DNA of 64,000 nucleotides from Rhodospirillales bacterium (lineage in GTDB: Bacteria; Pseudomonadota; Alphaproteobacteria; Rhodospirillales; Shumkoniaceae): the NCBI GenBank assembly GCA_018432935.1, contig JAHDSF010000011.1:49058-113057 (forward strand), written 5' to 3'. The position numbers and the translations under genes are program-made. How positions within the stretch are numbered: the stretch's first letter is position 1; every line of letters begins with the position of its first letter. Below the pieces are notes generated by a model that had not been told where the DNA came from, searched no databases, and saw only the letters and a program-made list of their open reading frames with translations. Positions 23,488-32,044 of the stretch are shown in pieces.

Positions 23488-25908
23488 CTAATTCACAATC
23501 ATCTCGAGCCAGTTGTCGAGGAGCGCCGTCTTCTTGAGCGGATCGAGATATGCCAGAAGCTCCGGACCGATATTGACCCGTTGGACGTTGCGCAAGTGCG
23601 GTCCGACGGCTTCGGGCGTTCCCGGGTTCGGAGGATAGCGCCCGCTCGCGACCTCCCGCAGTAGGATGACAATCACTTCCCTCGCCGTTGCGATATGCGG
23701 CGAGCGTCTCGGCGTCGCGATGACCCAGGGCAGCGAGATGAGGTAGTCGTCCGGAAAGACGACCTCGATCGAGGACTCGAGAACCCGCTGCGATGTCGCC
23801 TCAGAGAGCGGGACGTTGTAGGCGACGTCGATCTTGTTGTCCTTGAGAGCCGAGATCAGCTCTTGATGATTGTCGTAAATGCGGACTCGCGATGCCCCGA
23901 AAGCACGGGCCACCCGCCAGAACAGAGGCGAACGCATGAGATCCTGCGCCGCAAGGGCGTAGCCGACGCTGTCGATCCCGATGTTGACCAAGCCGACGCG
24001 CTTGTGGAACCGGCCGGCGTCACGTTCCAGCATCCGCACCAGATCGACCCGGCTGCGCGGGATTTCCGCTTCGCCCAGCGCATGCCTGCGGACGAGGAAG
24101 ACGGCGGGATCGTAGAAGAACCCGAAGATTTCGTGGCGCCAATGCTTCATGGCGTCGCCCGTCCCGGGGGACAGCAGGGCTTCGATGTTCGGGAACGACG
24201 ACAGGTATCCTTCGTTGGCAAGGAAGACTCCGAGATCGGGCGACGGCAGGACCACGAGATCGGGGGCGGCATTTTCGGGGGATTCGGTCGCGACCAGGGA
24301 TACGATTTGGCTTTCGTACAGGCTTCGGTAGTCGATCTGCGTATCGGGGAAGCGGTCTTCGATCACCGAAATCAGAGGCGCCAGCCGATCGCCGGGCACG
24401 GTGCCGACAATTCGGAACTCCTCGCGCCGATCGTCGGCAGCCGCGCTGCCGCCAAAACACAGGGCCGACGAGAGAATCGCAACGGCGAGAAGAGCAAGAG
24501 CGCGTCCGAACGGCCTTCTGCTCTGGACATCGTTGGCAGTGGGCAAGGTGAACTCCACGATCAATCCCCCGCCTTCGCGCGGACCCAGTGAGATCCGGCC
24601 GCCGCAGGATTCCGCAACGTTGCGCGCGATGGCGAGGCCGAGGCCGGACCCGCCCGCCGAGGCCGGACCCTTGACGAAGCGCTCGAACACGGTGTTCTCG
24701 ATCTCCTTCGGGATGCCCGGCCCGCGATCGGCGATGGCGAGCCTGAGGCAGTCCTCCCCGTCGGCGAGGGCCACATCGATCGGCCCGGCACCATGCTTGA
24801 GCGCGTTTTCCAGCACCGTGCGGATCATCTCCGCCAACGCAACGCGGTCGCCGAACAGCATCCTGTTGGCAACCCCATCCAGCCGGGTCGTGATCGGCGG
24901 AAGGGTCAGGCGGAACTTGTTGTCGGCCACCACCTGGCGCACCGCGCTCATCGTCAGGGCGGCAAAATCGATCCGTTCGCGTTCCCCCGATTCGAGGCGG
25001 TGCAGCACCGTCGCCTCGGTCAGCAATTGGCTGGCGAGCGTCGCCGCCGCGATCGCGTTGTCGCGTATGCGGACCAGCTTCTGGCGCAACGGACCCTCAT
25101 CCTTGACGTCGTCGAGAGTCAGTTCGGCAAGAGCGCGCAACGCCGCCAGGGGCGTGCGAAGCTGGTGCGCCGCATCGGCGGTGACGCGGCGCAATCCGGC
25201 CAGCGTGGAGTCGAGGCGCTCCATGAAGTCGTTGATCGAGAAGATCAGCGTCCGGACCTCTGCCGGAACGTCTTCGGTGATCGGAGCCAAGTCAGAGGGG
25301 CTGCGGCTGCGGATCGAGGTTTCGACGGTGCGCAAGGGCACGAACGACCACCTGACGCCGAAAACGATGAGCAGGAAGGCGAGGATGCCCACGGCAGCGG
25401 TCGGCAGGAACGCCTGCAGCGTCAGTTGACGCGACAGCAGCTCGCGGGCCTCCCGCGTCTCGCCCACGAAGACGTTGACCCAGCCGCCGCCGCGTGCGCC
25501 CTCGTGGTAGCGTGCGACCCTCGCGACCCGGATCGGCGCGTCGCGAAACGTGCTGTCGAAGAACGCGATCTCGTCGGTGTGCGTGAGAGGGATCTCGATC
25601 CCGAGGATCGGCGATCCCGTCACGTGGGCGCCTTCGGGCGAGACCACCCGGTAGAAGATCCGGTTGAGCTGCGAGGTGCCGAGGATCGCCAGGGCCGAAT
25701 GGGGAATGTCTATGCTGACCGACGAATCCTCAAGGCCGATCGTTCCGGCGATCGAAAGCGCGGCGGCGCCGAGGACGCGATCATAAGCCTCATCGGCGGC
25801 CCGCACCGCCTGGCTGCGAATGATCGTGCTGGTCAGCGCCCCGACGCCGATGAGAACGACGGCGGCGCTGATCAGGATCCGCCGCTGGATCGAATACGGC
25901 TTCCTCAT
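23488..25908 (-). CDS. Sensor histidine kinase fused to a periplasmic solute-binding domain
   Basis: An 806-residue fusion. Residues 1-190 are a TctE-type sensor: membrane segment about 11-31, periplasmic domain, second membrane segment about 166-187. HAMP follows to about 240. The HisKA box AAHQLRTP gives phospho-acceptor His248. The ATPase domain has ENALKHG (Asn368), DRGPGIP (394-400) and GGSGLGLAI (419-427). The kinase would normally end near residue 457. Instead a signal-peptide-like helix (470-490, LALLAVAILSSALCFGGSAA) leads into a 310-residue AfuA/PgtC-like binding domain (FRIVGTVPGDRLAPLISVIE), which should lie in the periplasm. The start overlaps the regulator stop by four bases. 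A stop-loss fusion of adjacent kinase and binding-protein genes is the likely origin. Confidence 0.88.
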   Translation of the reverse strand: MRKPYSIQRRILISAAVVLIGVGALTSTIIRSQAVRAADEAYDRVLGAAALSIAGTIGLEDSSVSIDIPHSALAILGTSQLNRIFYRVVSPEGAHVTGSPILGIEIPLTHTDEIAFFDSTFRDAPIRVARVARYHEGARGGGWVNVFVGETREARELLSRQLTLQAFLPTAAVGILAFLLIVFGVRWSFVPLRTVETSIRSRSPSDLAPITEDVPAEVRTLIFSINDFMERLDSTLAGLRRVTADAAHQLRTPLAALRALAELTLDDVKDEGPLRQKLVRIRDNAIAAATLASQLLTEATVLHRLESGERERIDFAALTMSAVRQVVADNKFRLTLPPITTRLDGVANRMLFGDRVALAEMIRTVLENALKHGAGPIDVALADGEDCLRLAIADRGPGIPKEIENTVFERFVKGPASAGGSGLGLAIARNVAESCGGRISLGPREGGGLIVEFTLPTANDVQSRRPFGRALALLAVAILSSALCFGGSAAADDRREEFRIVGTVPGDRLAPLISVIEDRFPDTQIDYRSLYESQIVSLVATESPENAAPDLVVLPSPDLGVFLANEGYLSSFPNIEALLSPGTGDAMKHWRHEIFGFFYDPAVFLVRRHALGEAEIPRSRVDLVRMLERDAGRFHKRVGLVNIGIDSVGYALAAQDLMRSPLFWRVARAFGASRVRIYDNHQELISALKDNKIDVAYNVPLSEATSQRVLESSIEVVFPDDYLISLPWVIATPRRSPHIATAREVIVILLREVASGRYPPNPGTPEAVGPHLRNVQRVNIGPELLAYLDPLKKTALLDNWLEMIVN

Positions 25909-26588
25909 GGTCCCACTGCGGAAGCGCCGTGCCGCAGGGCGTAACCGATGCCGTGCTGCGTCACGATCTCCAGGCCGCTGTGCAGGAGCTTGCGCCGCAA
26001 CCGCGACACGAGGAGTTCGATCGCGTTCGGCGAGCCGAACTCGTCGTGGCCGAACAGCTTGACGACCAGGGCCTCCTTGAGGACGGTCGAGCCGAACCGG
26101 GAGACCAGCACCTCCAGCAGTTCGAACTCGCGCCGACTCAGGTTCAGGGGCTGGCCGCAGACGGTGGCCGAGCGGCCCTTCAGGTCAAGGCTGACCGAAC
26201 CGGCCTCAAGTGTCGATTTCGTGCTCCCCATCTGGCGCCGGGCCAAGGCGCGGATGCGGGCCTCGAGTTCGTCCAGCGAGAACGGCTTGACCATGTAGTC
26301 GTCGGCCCCGTGGTCCAGAAGATCGACCTTGTCGTCGATCCGGCTGCGCGCGGTCAGAATCAGGATGGGCACGTCGTTGCCCGACCCGCGGAGGTTCTTC
26401 AGCACGTCGATCCCGCTGCGGCCGGGAAGGTTGATGTCGAGCACGAGCACGTCAAAGGCGCCGCCACGCGCGAACTCCTCGCCGTCCTCGCCGGTGAGGC
26501 AGTGTTCGACGCTGTAACCGGTCGACTTCAGCCGCTCGCTGATCGCAAACCCCAGATCGACCGAATCTTCAATGATGAGCACACGCAA
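25905..26588 (-). CDS. OmpR-family response regulator (TctD-like)
   Basis: A 227-residue regulator. The receiver domain shows LIIEDS, the phospho-acceptor Asp51 in LVLDINLPGRSG and Lys101 in MVKPFS. A winged-helix DNA-binding domain follows (LNLSRREFELLEVLVSR and SPNAIELLVSRLRRKL). The start is taken as TTG 26588, giving MRVLIIEDS; GTG 26582 is the alternative. It is the cognate partner of the downstream fused kinase, with a four-base overlap. It probably controls its own operon and the divergent transporter, because the intervening region carries an 11-bp-phased direct repeat suited to OmpR-type binding. Confidence 0.92.
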   Translation of the reverse strand: MRVLIIEDSVDLGFAISERLKSTGYSVEHCLTGEDGEEFARGGAFDVLVLDINLPGRSGIDVLKNLRGSGNDVPILILTARSRIDDKVDLLDHGADDYMVKPFSLDELEARIRALARRQMGSTKSTLEAGSVSLDLKGRSATVCGQPLNLSRREFELLEVLVSRFGSTVLKEALVVKLFGHDEFGSPNAIELLVSRLRRKLLHSGLEIVTQHGIGYALRHGASAVGP

Positions 26589-26603
26589 GAGAGCGAACCC
26601 CGG

Positions 26604-26638
26604 GTGACAGGATTTTGACAGGCATTGTTGAGCACAAT
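26604..26638. promoter_or_regulatory. Pho-box-like direct repeat and nearby dyad in the divergent promoter region
   Basis: On the minus strand, 26621-26604 reads CTGTCAAAATCCTGTCAC: two exact CTGTCA half-sites, 11 bases apart, as in PhoB boxes. Eleven bases further on the plus strand is CACAAT (26633-26638), a possible -10 placing transcription about 36 bases before the PhnD-like start. An ATTGT-N5-ACAAT dyad overlaps it (26624-26638). Control by PhoB or by the adjacent OmpR-type regulator is inferred. Confidence 0.55.
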
Positions 26639-26680
26639 CGCGGGCGCAAGCAAGGCCGTGCAATGGCGCGGGAGGACAGC

Positions 26681-27706
26681 GTGTTGAAAAGAGGTGAGCG
26701 TCTGCTTGGCGGCGTGCTCGCGTTGCTCGCCTGGAGCGTCGCCTCGGGAGCGGATGCGGACGCCAACGCCTGCGATCCTCCCTCACGTCTCGATCCCCTC
26801 TACCAGGACGCCGACTGCGACCTGCTCGCGGACCCGCCGAGCAACCCGGCAAGCCTGCGCAACCCCGATACCCTGGTCTGGGCATACACGCCGATCGAAA
26901 ACCCGGCGATCTACGCCAGCCTGTTCAAGCCGTTCACCAAGCACCTCGAAAGCTGCCTGGAACGCCAGATCGTCTACTATCCCGTGCAGTCGAACGCGGC
27001 CCAGGTGAGCGCGCTCCGCTCGGGTCGGCTGCATTTCGCCGGCTTCTCCACCGGCCCTACCGTGGCGGCGGTCCGCAGCGGCGGCGCCCACCCGTTCGCC
27101 GCAAAAGGCGATGGGCACGGAATCAGGGGGTACCGGATGATCGCGGTGGTGAAGGCCTCAAGCGCCTTCCAGCGACTCGGCGATCTCAAGGGCAGACGTA
27201 TTGCCCACACTTCGGCCAAATCGAACTCCGGCAACTTCGCTCCGCGGGCGTACTTCCCCGACCAGGGGCTCGTCCCCGGGGCGGACTACGAGCCGATCAT
27301 GTCGGGCAGCCATGATCGATCGATCCTGGGTGTGCGTTCGGGTGACTACGACATGGCGGCGGTGGCCTCGGACGTGTTCGAGCGGATGACTCAGCGCGGG
27401 ACGATCCGACGCGACGATTTTCGCATTCTCTATCAGAGCCCGCTGTTTCCGACCTCCTCGTTCGTCTACGCGCACGATCTCGACCCGCGGCTGGTCGAAA
27501 GCTTGAAGCGTTGCTTCTTCAGCTTCCGGTTCACGCCCGAGATGTCCGAGGCGTTCCAGGGAGACGAGCGCTTCCTGCCGATCTCCTACCGACGGGACTG
27601 GAAGGCGGTGCGCGACATCTTCAGGTCCGACGACGACGACGCAAACCTGCGGAACGACGGCCAGGACAACGCGGAGCCCGCGAAGAACCAGGGGACCCCG
27701 AAATGA
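26681..27706 (+). CDS. PhnD-like phosphate/phosphonate-type periplasmic binding protein
   Basis: A 341-residue exported protein of the PhnD superfamily (phosphonate, phosphite and arsenite-sensor binding proteins). The signal peptide is about residues 1-24 (LLGGVLALLAWSVASGADA). Family blocks are VWAYTPIENPAIYASLFKPF, VSALRSGRLHFAGFSTGPT and RIAHTSAKSNSGNFAPRAYF. The last contains the Ser/Gly-rich loop that binds the oxyanion in this family. I chose GTG 26681 because GGGAGG lies five bases upstream; ATG 26663 is in frame. It overlaps the permease start by four bases. It may deliver substrate to the transporter or serve as an input to the divergent kinase. Confidence 0.85.
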   Translation: MLKRGERLLGGVLALLAWSVASGADADANACDPPSRLDPLYQDADCDLLADPPSNPASLRNPDTLVWAYTPIENPAIYASLFKPFTKHLESCLERQIVYYPVQSNAAQVSALRSGRLHFAGFSTGPTVAAVRSGGAHPFAAKGDGHGIRGYRMIAVVKASSAFQRLGDLKGRRIAHTSAKSNSGNFAPRAYFPDQGLVPGADYEPIMSGSHDRSILGVRSGDYDMAAVASDVFERMTQRGTIRRDDFRILYQSPLFPTSSFVYAHDLDPRLVESLKRCFFSFRFTPEMSEAFQGDERFLPISYRRDWKAVRDIFRSDDDDANLRNDGQDNAEPAKNQGTPK

Positions 27707-29535
27707 TCGGTAACTCCGCGCAGGCGCGTCGCCCAGCCTCGGGTCGAGCCATCGACCGGCTGAGGTACCGGACGCGGACATGGCTGAGCGAGCCGACGAT
27801 CGTCTTCGGCCTACTTCTGTCGTGCCTGTTCGCCTATTTCATCCTGGCGCCGGTGATGATGATGCTGGTCGACGCCATCACCGTCGACTTCGCCGACCAG
27901 AACAGGGCCGGCGGCGCGGAGGGCGCCTTCACCGGGTACTACCTGCACCGCGCGCTGGCGTCGCGGATCTCGCCCTACATCTTCTGGACGCCCCTTCTGA
28001 ACACCGCCATCGTCTCGTTCTGCGTGATCGCCATCACGCTCGCGTTGGGCAGCCTGCTGGGCTGGCTGGTCAGCCGTACCGACCTCCTCGGCAAGCGATG
28101 GTTCTCGACGGCCCTGGTGGTGCCCTACATGGTGCCGTCGTGGACTTTTGCCCTCGCCTGGCTGGCGCTGTTCCGCAACCGCAAGATCGGTGGCCTGAAC
28201 AGCTGGGTGGAATCCCTCGGCTTCAGCCCGCCGGACTGGCTGTCGTACGGCATCGTTCCGATCACCATCATCCTTGCCCTGCATTATCTGCCGTTCGTCA
28301 TCCTTCTGGTCGGCAACGCACTGCGGCAGTTCGATTCCCAGCTGGAAGACTCGGCGCGCAGCCTGGGAGCGAGCCCGCGGATCGTCGCCTTCAGGATCGT
28401 CCTGCCGCTCCTCAGGCCTTCCATCATCTCGGCGGCGACGCTGGTGTTCGCGAAGTGCCTCGGCGACGTCGGCGTGACCTACATCCTCGGCGTTCCGGTC
28501 AAGGTCGACCTGCTGGCGACCTCCCTGCTGAGAACCATATCGACGGGCCAGGACGGCATGTCGGCCGTCATTGCCGGGGCGATCATCATCCTCGGGGCGG
28601 CCTCCGTGCTGATCGACATGCGGCTGCTGAAGACCGCCCAGCGCTATGTGACCATCGGCGCCAAGGGGGCGATCCACCGCACGGTGCGCCTGGGCCGCTG
28701 GCAGTGGCCGGCAGTGACGTTCGCGGCGGCCGTCGTATTCGTCAGTGCGGTGGTTCCGCTGTTCGCCCTGTTCCTGACCACGGTGATGCGGACGCCGGGA
28801 ATCATCTCGGCCGGGAACCTCACGCTCGAGTTCTGGATCGGCCACGACCTCGACACCACGGCGCTGCGCCAGGGAATCCTGCTGACGGGAGAGTTCTGGG
28901 TCGCCACCTGGAATACGGTCTGGATGGTCGGTGTAGCGTCGGTCGCGGCGGGCCTGCTGGGATTGTTTGTCGGTTATGTGGTCGTCCGGTCGCCGGTCGC
29001 GGCCGTCGCCGCGTTCCTGAAGCAGGTCACCTTCCTGCCCTATCTGGTGCCGGGCATCGCGTTCGCGGCCGCGTACCTGTCGATGTTCGCCACACCGCAC
29101 GGCCCGATTCCCTCGCTCTACGGCACGACGGCAATCCTGGTGCTGGCGCTGTTTGCCAGCCAGATGCCGTTCGCTTCACGCGCCGGGATCGCGGCGATGA
29201 TGCAGATGGGCAAGGAGCCCGAGGAGGCCGCCAAGATAGCCGGCGCCGGATGGTGGCGCCGGGCGGTGGCGATCGTTCTGCCGATCCACCGGGGCTCGCT
29301 GGTCTCGGGCATCCTCCTGCCATTCATCTCGGGGATCAAGGGGCTGAGCCTGGTCATCCTCCTCGCGGTCCCGGGTACGGACCTGCTGACCACCTATGCC
29401 GTGCGGCTGGTCGACTACGGTTACACCCAGGCGGCGAACGCCGTCGCCATCATGATCTGCGTCGTCGCATTCGCCGGCACGTGGGTCGTCCAGAAGATCG
29501 GCAGGAGCAACCTTGCCGATGGCATCGGGGGCTAG
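27703..29535 (+). CDS. Two-domain ABC transporter permease (AfuB/ferric-type)
   Basis: A 610-residue inner-membrane permease with two fused transmembrane domains and about twelve segments. EAA-type coupling loops lie near residue 215 (EDSARSLGASPRIVAFRIVL) and near 505 (EEAAKIAGAGWWRRAVAIVL). This fused layout is typical of AfuB/FbpB/SfuB permeases and of related hexose-phosphate and 2-aminoethylphosphonate importers. It starts at an ATGA overlap with the PhnD-like gene and ends four bases before the ATPase gene. Substrate is inferred only from context. Confidence 0.92.
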   Translation: MIGNSAQARRPASGRAIDRLRYRTRTWLSEPTIVFGLLLSCLFAYFILAPVMMMLVDAITVDFADQNRAGGAEGAFTGYYLHRALASRISPYIFWTPLLNTAIVSFCVIAITLALGSLLGWLVSRTDLLGKRWFSTALVVPYMVPSWTFALAWLALFRNRKIGGLNSWVESLGFSPPDWLSYGIVPITIILALHYLPFVILLVGNALRQFDSQLEDSARSLGASPRIVAFRIVLPLLRPSIISAATLVFAKCLGDVGVTYILGVPVKVDLLATSLLRTISTGQDGMSAVIAGAIIILGAASVLIDMRLLKTAQRYVTIGAKGAIHRTVRLGRWQWPAVTFAAAVVFVSAVVPLFALFLTTVMRTPGIISAGNLTLEFWIGHDLDTTALRQGILLTGEFWVATWNTVWMVGVASVAAGLLGLFVGYVVVRSPVAAVAAFLKQVTFLPYLVPGIAFAAAYLSMFATPHGPIPSLYGTTAILVLALFASQMPFASRAGIAAMMQMGKEPEEAAKIAGAGWWRRAVAIVLPIHRGSLVSGILLPFISGIKGLSLVILLAVPGTDLLTTYAVRLVDYGYTQAANAVAIMICVVAFAGTWVVQKIGRSNLADGIGG

Positions 29536-29539
29536 AGAG

Positions 29540-30628
29540 ATGTCAGGCGTCAGCATCCGGAGCGTCACCAAGAACTACGGCGGGGGCACGCCCAACGCCG
29601 TTGCGGATCTCGACCTGGAGATCCCGGAAGCAGAATTCCTGTGTCTGCTCGGCCCCTCCGGCTGCGGCAAGTCGACCACCCTGCGCATGATCGCCGGACT
29701 GGAAAACCTGTCGTCGGGCGAAATCCTGATCGACGGCGTCACGGTCGATTCCGTCGAAAAGGGCATCTTCGTCCGGCCCGAGGACCGCAACATGGGGCTC
29801 GTGTTCCAGAACTACGCCCTGTGGCCGCACATGACGGTCGAGCAGAACATCGAGTTCGGCCTCAAGATCAGGAAGATCCCCCAGCCAGAACGCCAGCGGC
29901 GCATCGGCGAGGTCGCGAGCACTCTCGGCATCGAGCAATACCGCAGGCGCTATCCGTCCGAGATCTCGGGCGGCCAACAGCAGCGCGTCGCGCTGGCCCG
30001 CATGATCGCGGTCAGCCCGCGGATCATCCTCCTCGACGAGCCGCTTTCGAACCTCGATGCCAAGCTGCGGCTGGATATGCGGGCGGAGCTCAAGCGCATC
30101 CACAGCGAGCTCGGTTCGACCTTCATCTTCGTCACCCACGACCAGTGGGAGGCGATGACCCTGGCGACGACGATCGCCGTCATGAACGAAGGCCGGCTGC
30201 AGCAGCTCGGCAAGCCGGAAGACATCTACGAGCGCCCCGCGAACCGGTTCGTCGCCGAGTTCGTCGGAACCCTTCCGATCAACATTATCGAGATGGCCGA
30301 CGACGGCGCCCTGAAGGCGTGGATGTCCGCTTATCTGTCCCACCTTCCGGTCAACCCGTCCGAAATCGCCTCGGTCGGCCTGCGTCCGCAGTCGCTGGAC
30401 CTCCGGCCCGCCGGCGCCGCGGACACGCCGCGCTGCGCCGCCACGATCCTCGACATCGTGCCGACGGGCGGCAACTGGATCGTCGAGCTCGACGTCGGCG
30501 GCGAGCGGCTGTTGGCCCTCAGCGGCGACATCGACGGCCTGGCCACCGGCAGGCAGGTCACGTTCACGGTGGATCGCAAGCACGTTCACTTGTTCGATTC
30601 TGGATCGTCCAGGATCAACGTCGTCTGA
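29540..30628 (+). CDS. ABC transporter ATP-binding protein (AfuC/PotA-like)
   Basis: A 362-residue ATPase that powers the adjacent permease. Walker A is GPSGCGKST (residues 38-46), the signature is SGGQQQR, Walker B is RIILLDEPLSNLD and the H-loop is VTHDQWEAM. A C-terminal TOBE-type domain follows (SVGLRPQSLDLRPAG; VELDVGGERLLALSG). This size and TOBE tail fit the CUT1/ferric/phosphonate importer group. It starts four bases after the permease stop and lies 35 bases before the second binding-protein gene. Confidence 0.94.
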   Translation: MSGVSIRSVTKNYGGGTPNAVADLDLEIPEAEFLCLLGPSGCGKSTTLRMIAGLENLSSGEILIDGVTVDSVEKGIFVRPEDRNMGLVFQNYALWPHMTVEQNIEFGLKIRKIPQPERQRRIGEVASTLGIEQYRRRYPSEISGGQQQRVALARMIAVSPRIILLDEPLSNLDAKLRLDMRAELKRIHSELGSTFIFVTHDQWEAMTLATTIAVMNEGRLQQLGKPEDIYERPANRFVAEFVGTLPINIIEMADDGALKAWMSAYLSHLPVNPSEIASVGLRPQSLDLRPAGAADTPRCAATILDIVPTGGNWIVELDVGGERLLALSGDIDGLATGRQVTFTVDRKHVHLFDSGSSRINVV

Positions 30629-30663
30629 AGCGCCCGCGTTTCAGGCAAAGCCAGGAGGAAGCA

Positions 30664-31818
30664 ATGCGTTCAACGGGTCGACATCAAACGAAGGTCTCTC
30701 GAGGCGTGGTGCTGACCGCCTTTGTAGCCGCGGCATCGTTCGCCACGCCGGTTCAGGCGCAGGACCTTGGCATTCCGGACAAGGGTTATACCCTGGAAGC
30801 CCTGATCGAAGCCGCGCGGAAAGAGGGGCCCATCGTGGTGGTCGACGCCACCGGCAAGATCAAGGATATGGCCAAGAACTTCACGGCCAAGTACGGGATC
30901 CAGGCGACCGGCGTCAAGCTCAGCGCCCAGAACCAGGAGCAGGTCCTGGCACGCGAAGCCGCCGCCCGCAACGTCACCCACGACGTCTTCAACATGAGCA
31001 ACCTGCCGTCGGTGACGACGCGGTTCCTGCCGGAAGGCATCGGCGTCAGCTGGATGCCGCCCGACCTCGTGAACGAGACCCCCAAAGGCTACCAGAACCC
31101 GGCTATCACCAGTCTCAACCCCTGGCTTTGGGCCTACAACACCGCCAAGCACGGCGACAAGTGCCCGGTGCAGAACTGGTGGGAGCTGACGGAGCCCAAG
31201 TGGAAGGGCAAGGTCAGCATCCCCGATCCGCTCCTGCGCAACGAGACCATGTTCTGGTTCAACCAGATCGAGACCAACTTCGACCAGGCGATGCGCGACG
31301 CCTACCAGGCCCATTTCGGCAAGCCGCTGGGCGCCGACGTGAAGAGCGCGACCCGGGAGTGGGTGAAGCGCTTCGCCGCCAACAGCCCCAACGTCACGCG
31401 CAGCGACACCGATGTCGGCCCGGTGGTCGGCGCCAAGGGTCTGAAGGACCCCCATTTCGGCTTCCTCAGCGCGGCGATCTTCCGTACCGAGAACAACAAC
31501 CCGGAGATGGCCATCTGCAGCGGGCTGAAGCCGTGGGCCGGCCAGCTTACGCCGCGGGTCGCGGTCATCGCCGCCGGCACCCGCAGCCCGAATGCAGCAA
31601 AGCTGTTCGTCCACTTCATGATGAGCGGCGAGGGCATGGCGCCGCAGTTCGCCGACGGCAAGCTGCCGACCAACACGAAGACCAAGATGCCTGCCGACGA
31701 GGCGTCGGGAGTCGCCCAGCTCGTCGACCAGCTGCACGTCAACAATTCCGAAACGACCAAGGACGATTTCGCCAAGCTGCAGGATTGGCAAGACCTGTGG
31801 ACGATCAGTTCTCGCTAA
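30664..31818 (+). CDS. AfuA/ferric-type periplasmic solute-binding protein
   Basis: A 384-residue exported binding protein. The signal peptide ends near residue 33 (GVVLTAFVAAASFATPVQAQ). Family blocks are YTLEALIEAARKEGPIVVVD, NPWLWAYNTAKHG, WWELTEPKWKGKVSIPDPL and AGTRSPNAAKLFVHFMMSGE. This is the SBP_bac_6/11-like group that includes ferric, hexose-phosphate (AfuA) and 2-aminoethylphosphonate binders. No clear ferric-site Tyr-Tyr pair is seen. AGGAGG lies before the ATG. It is the second binding protein of the operon and is distantly related to the C-terminal domain of the fused kinase. Confidence 0.88.
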   Translation: MRSTGRHQTKVSRGVVLTAFVAAASFATPVQAQDLGIPDKGYTLEALIEAARKEGPIVVVDATGKIKDMAKNFTAKYGIQATGVKLSAQNQEQVLAREAAARNVTHDVFNMSNLPSVTTRFLPEGIGVSWMPPDLVNETPKGYQNPAITSLNPWLWAYNTAKHGDKCPVQNWWELTEPKWKGKVSIPDPLLRNETMFWFNQIETNFDQAMRDAYQAHFGKPLGADVKSATREWVKRFAANSPNVTRSDTDVGPVVGAKGLKDPHFGFLSAAIFRTENNNPEMAICSGLKPWAGQLTPRVAVIAAGTRSPNAAKLFVHFMMSGEGMAPQFADGKLPTNTKTKMPADEASGVAQLVDQLHVNNSETTKDDFAKLQDWQDLWTISSR

Positions 31819-31844
31819 TCCGTACCGGAGCCAAATAGTCCCCG

Positions 31845-31881
31845 CCGCTGCCCGGTTCGGAAGATATTCTCCGGGCAGCGG
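31845..31881. terminator. Hairpin after the ABC transporter operon
   Basis: Perfect 11-bp arms (31845-31855 CCGCTGCCCGG and 31871-31881) with a 15-base loop, 26 bases after the binding-protein stop. A pyrimidine-rich run follows. It is well placed to end the operon before the convergent hydrolase gene. Confidence 0.55.
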
Positions 31882-32044
31882 CATCTTCTCGCGCCCGCTC
31901 GTTGAAATGGTCTGTGACGGCGGGGTGACAGAGATCTACAGGTGCGACCGAACGAAACGGGCGTTCGGCGAAATGTCGAGCGAGGACGAGGTAGGTGAAA
32001 CTCCGTCCTCGGCAGTCGTATCGGGTCAATCCAGAGTGACTGGC

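Noticed and set aside
26615..26620. TTGACA as a -35 hexamer before the PhnD-like gene
   Set aside because: No -10 at 16-18 bases; the hexamer is part of the 11-bp-phased CTGTCA (TGACAG) repeat, which explains it better.
31915..31942. TGACGG, TGACAG and TACAGG as another Pho-type box
   Set aside because: Half-sites are degenerate, the spacing of the better pair is 10 rather than 11, and it lies between convergent gene ends, not in a promoter region.
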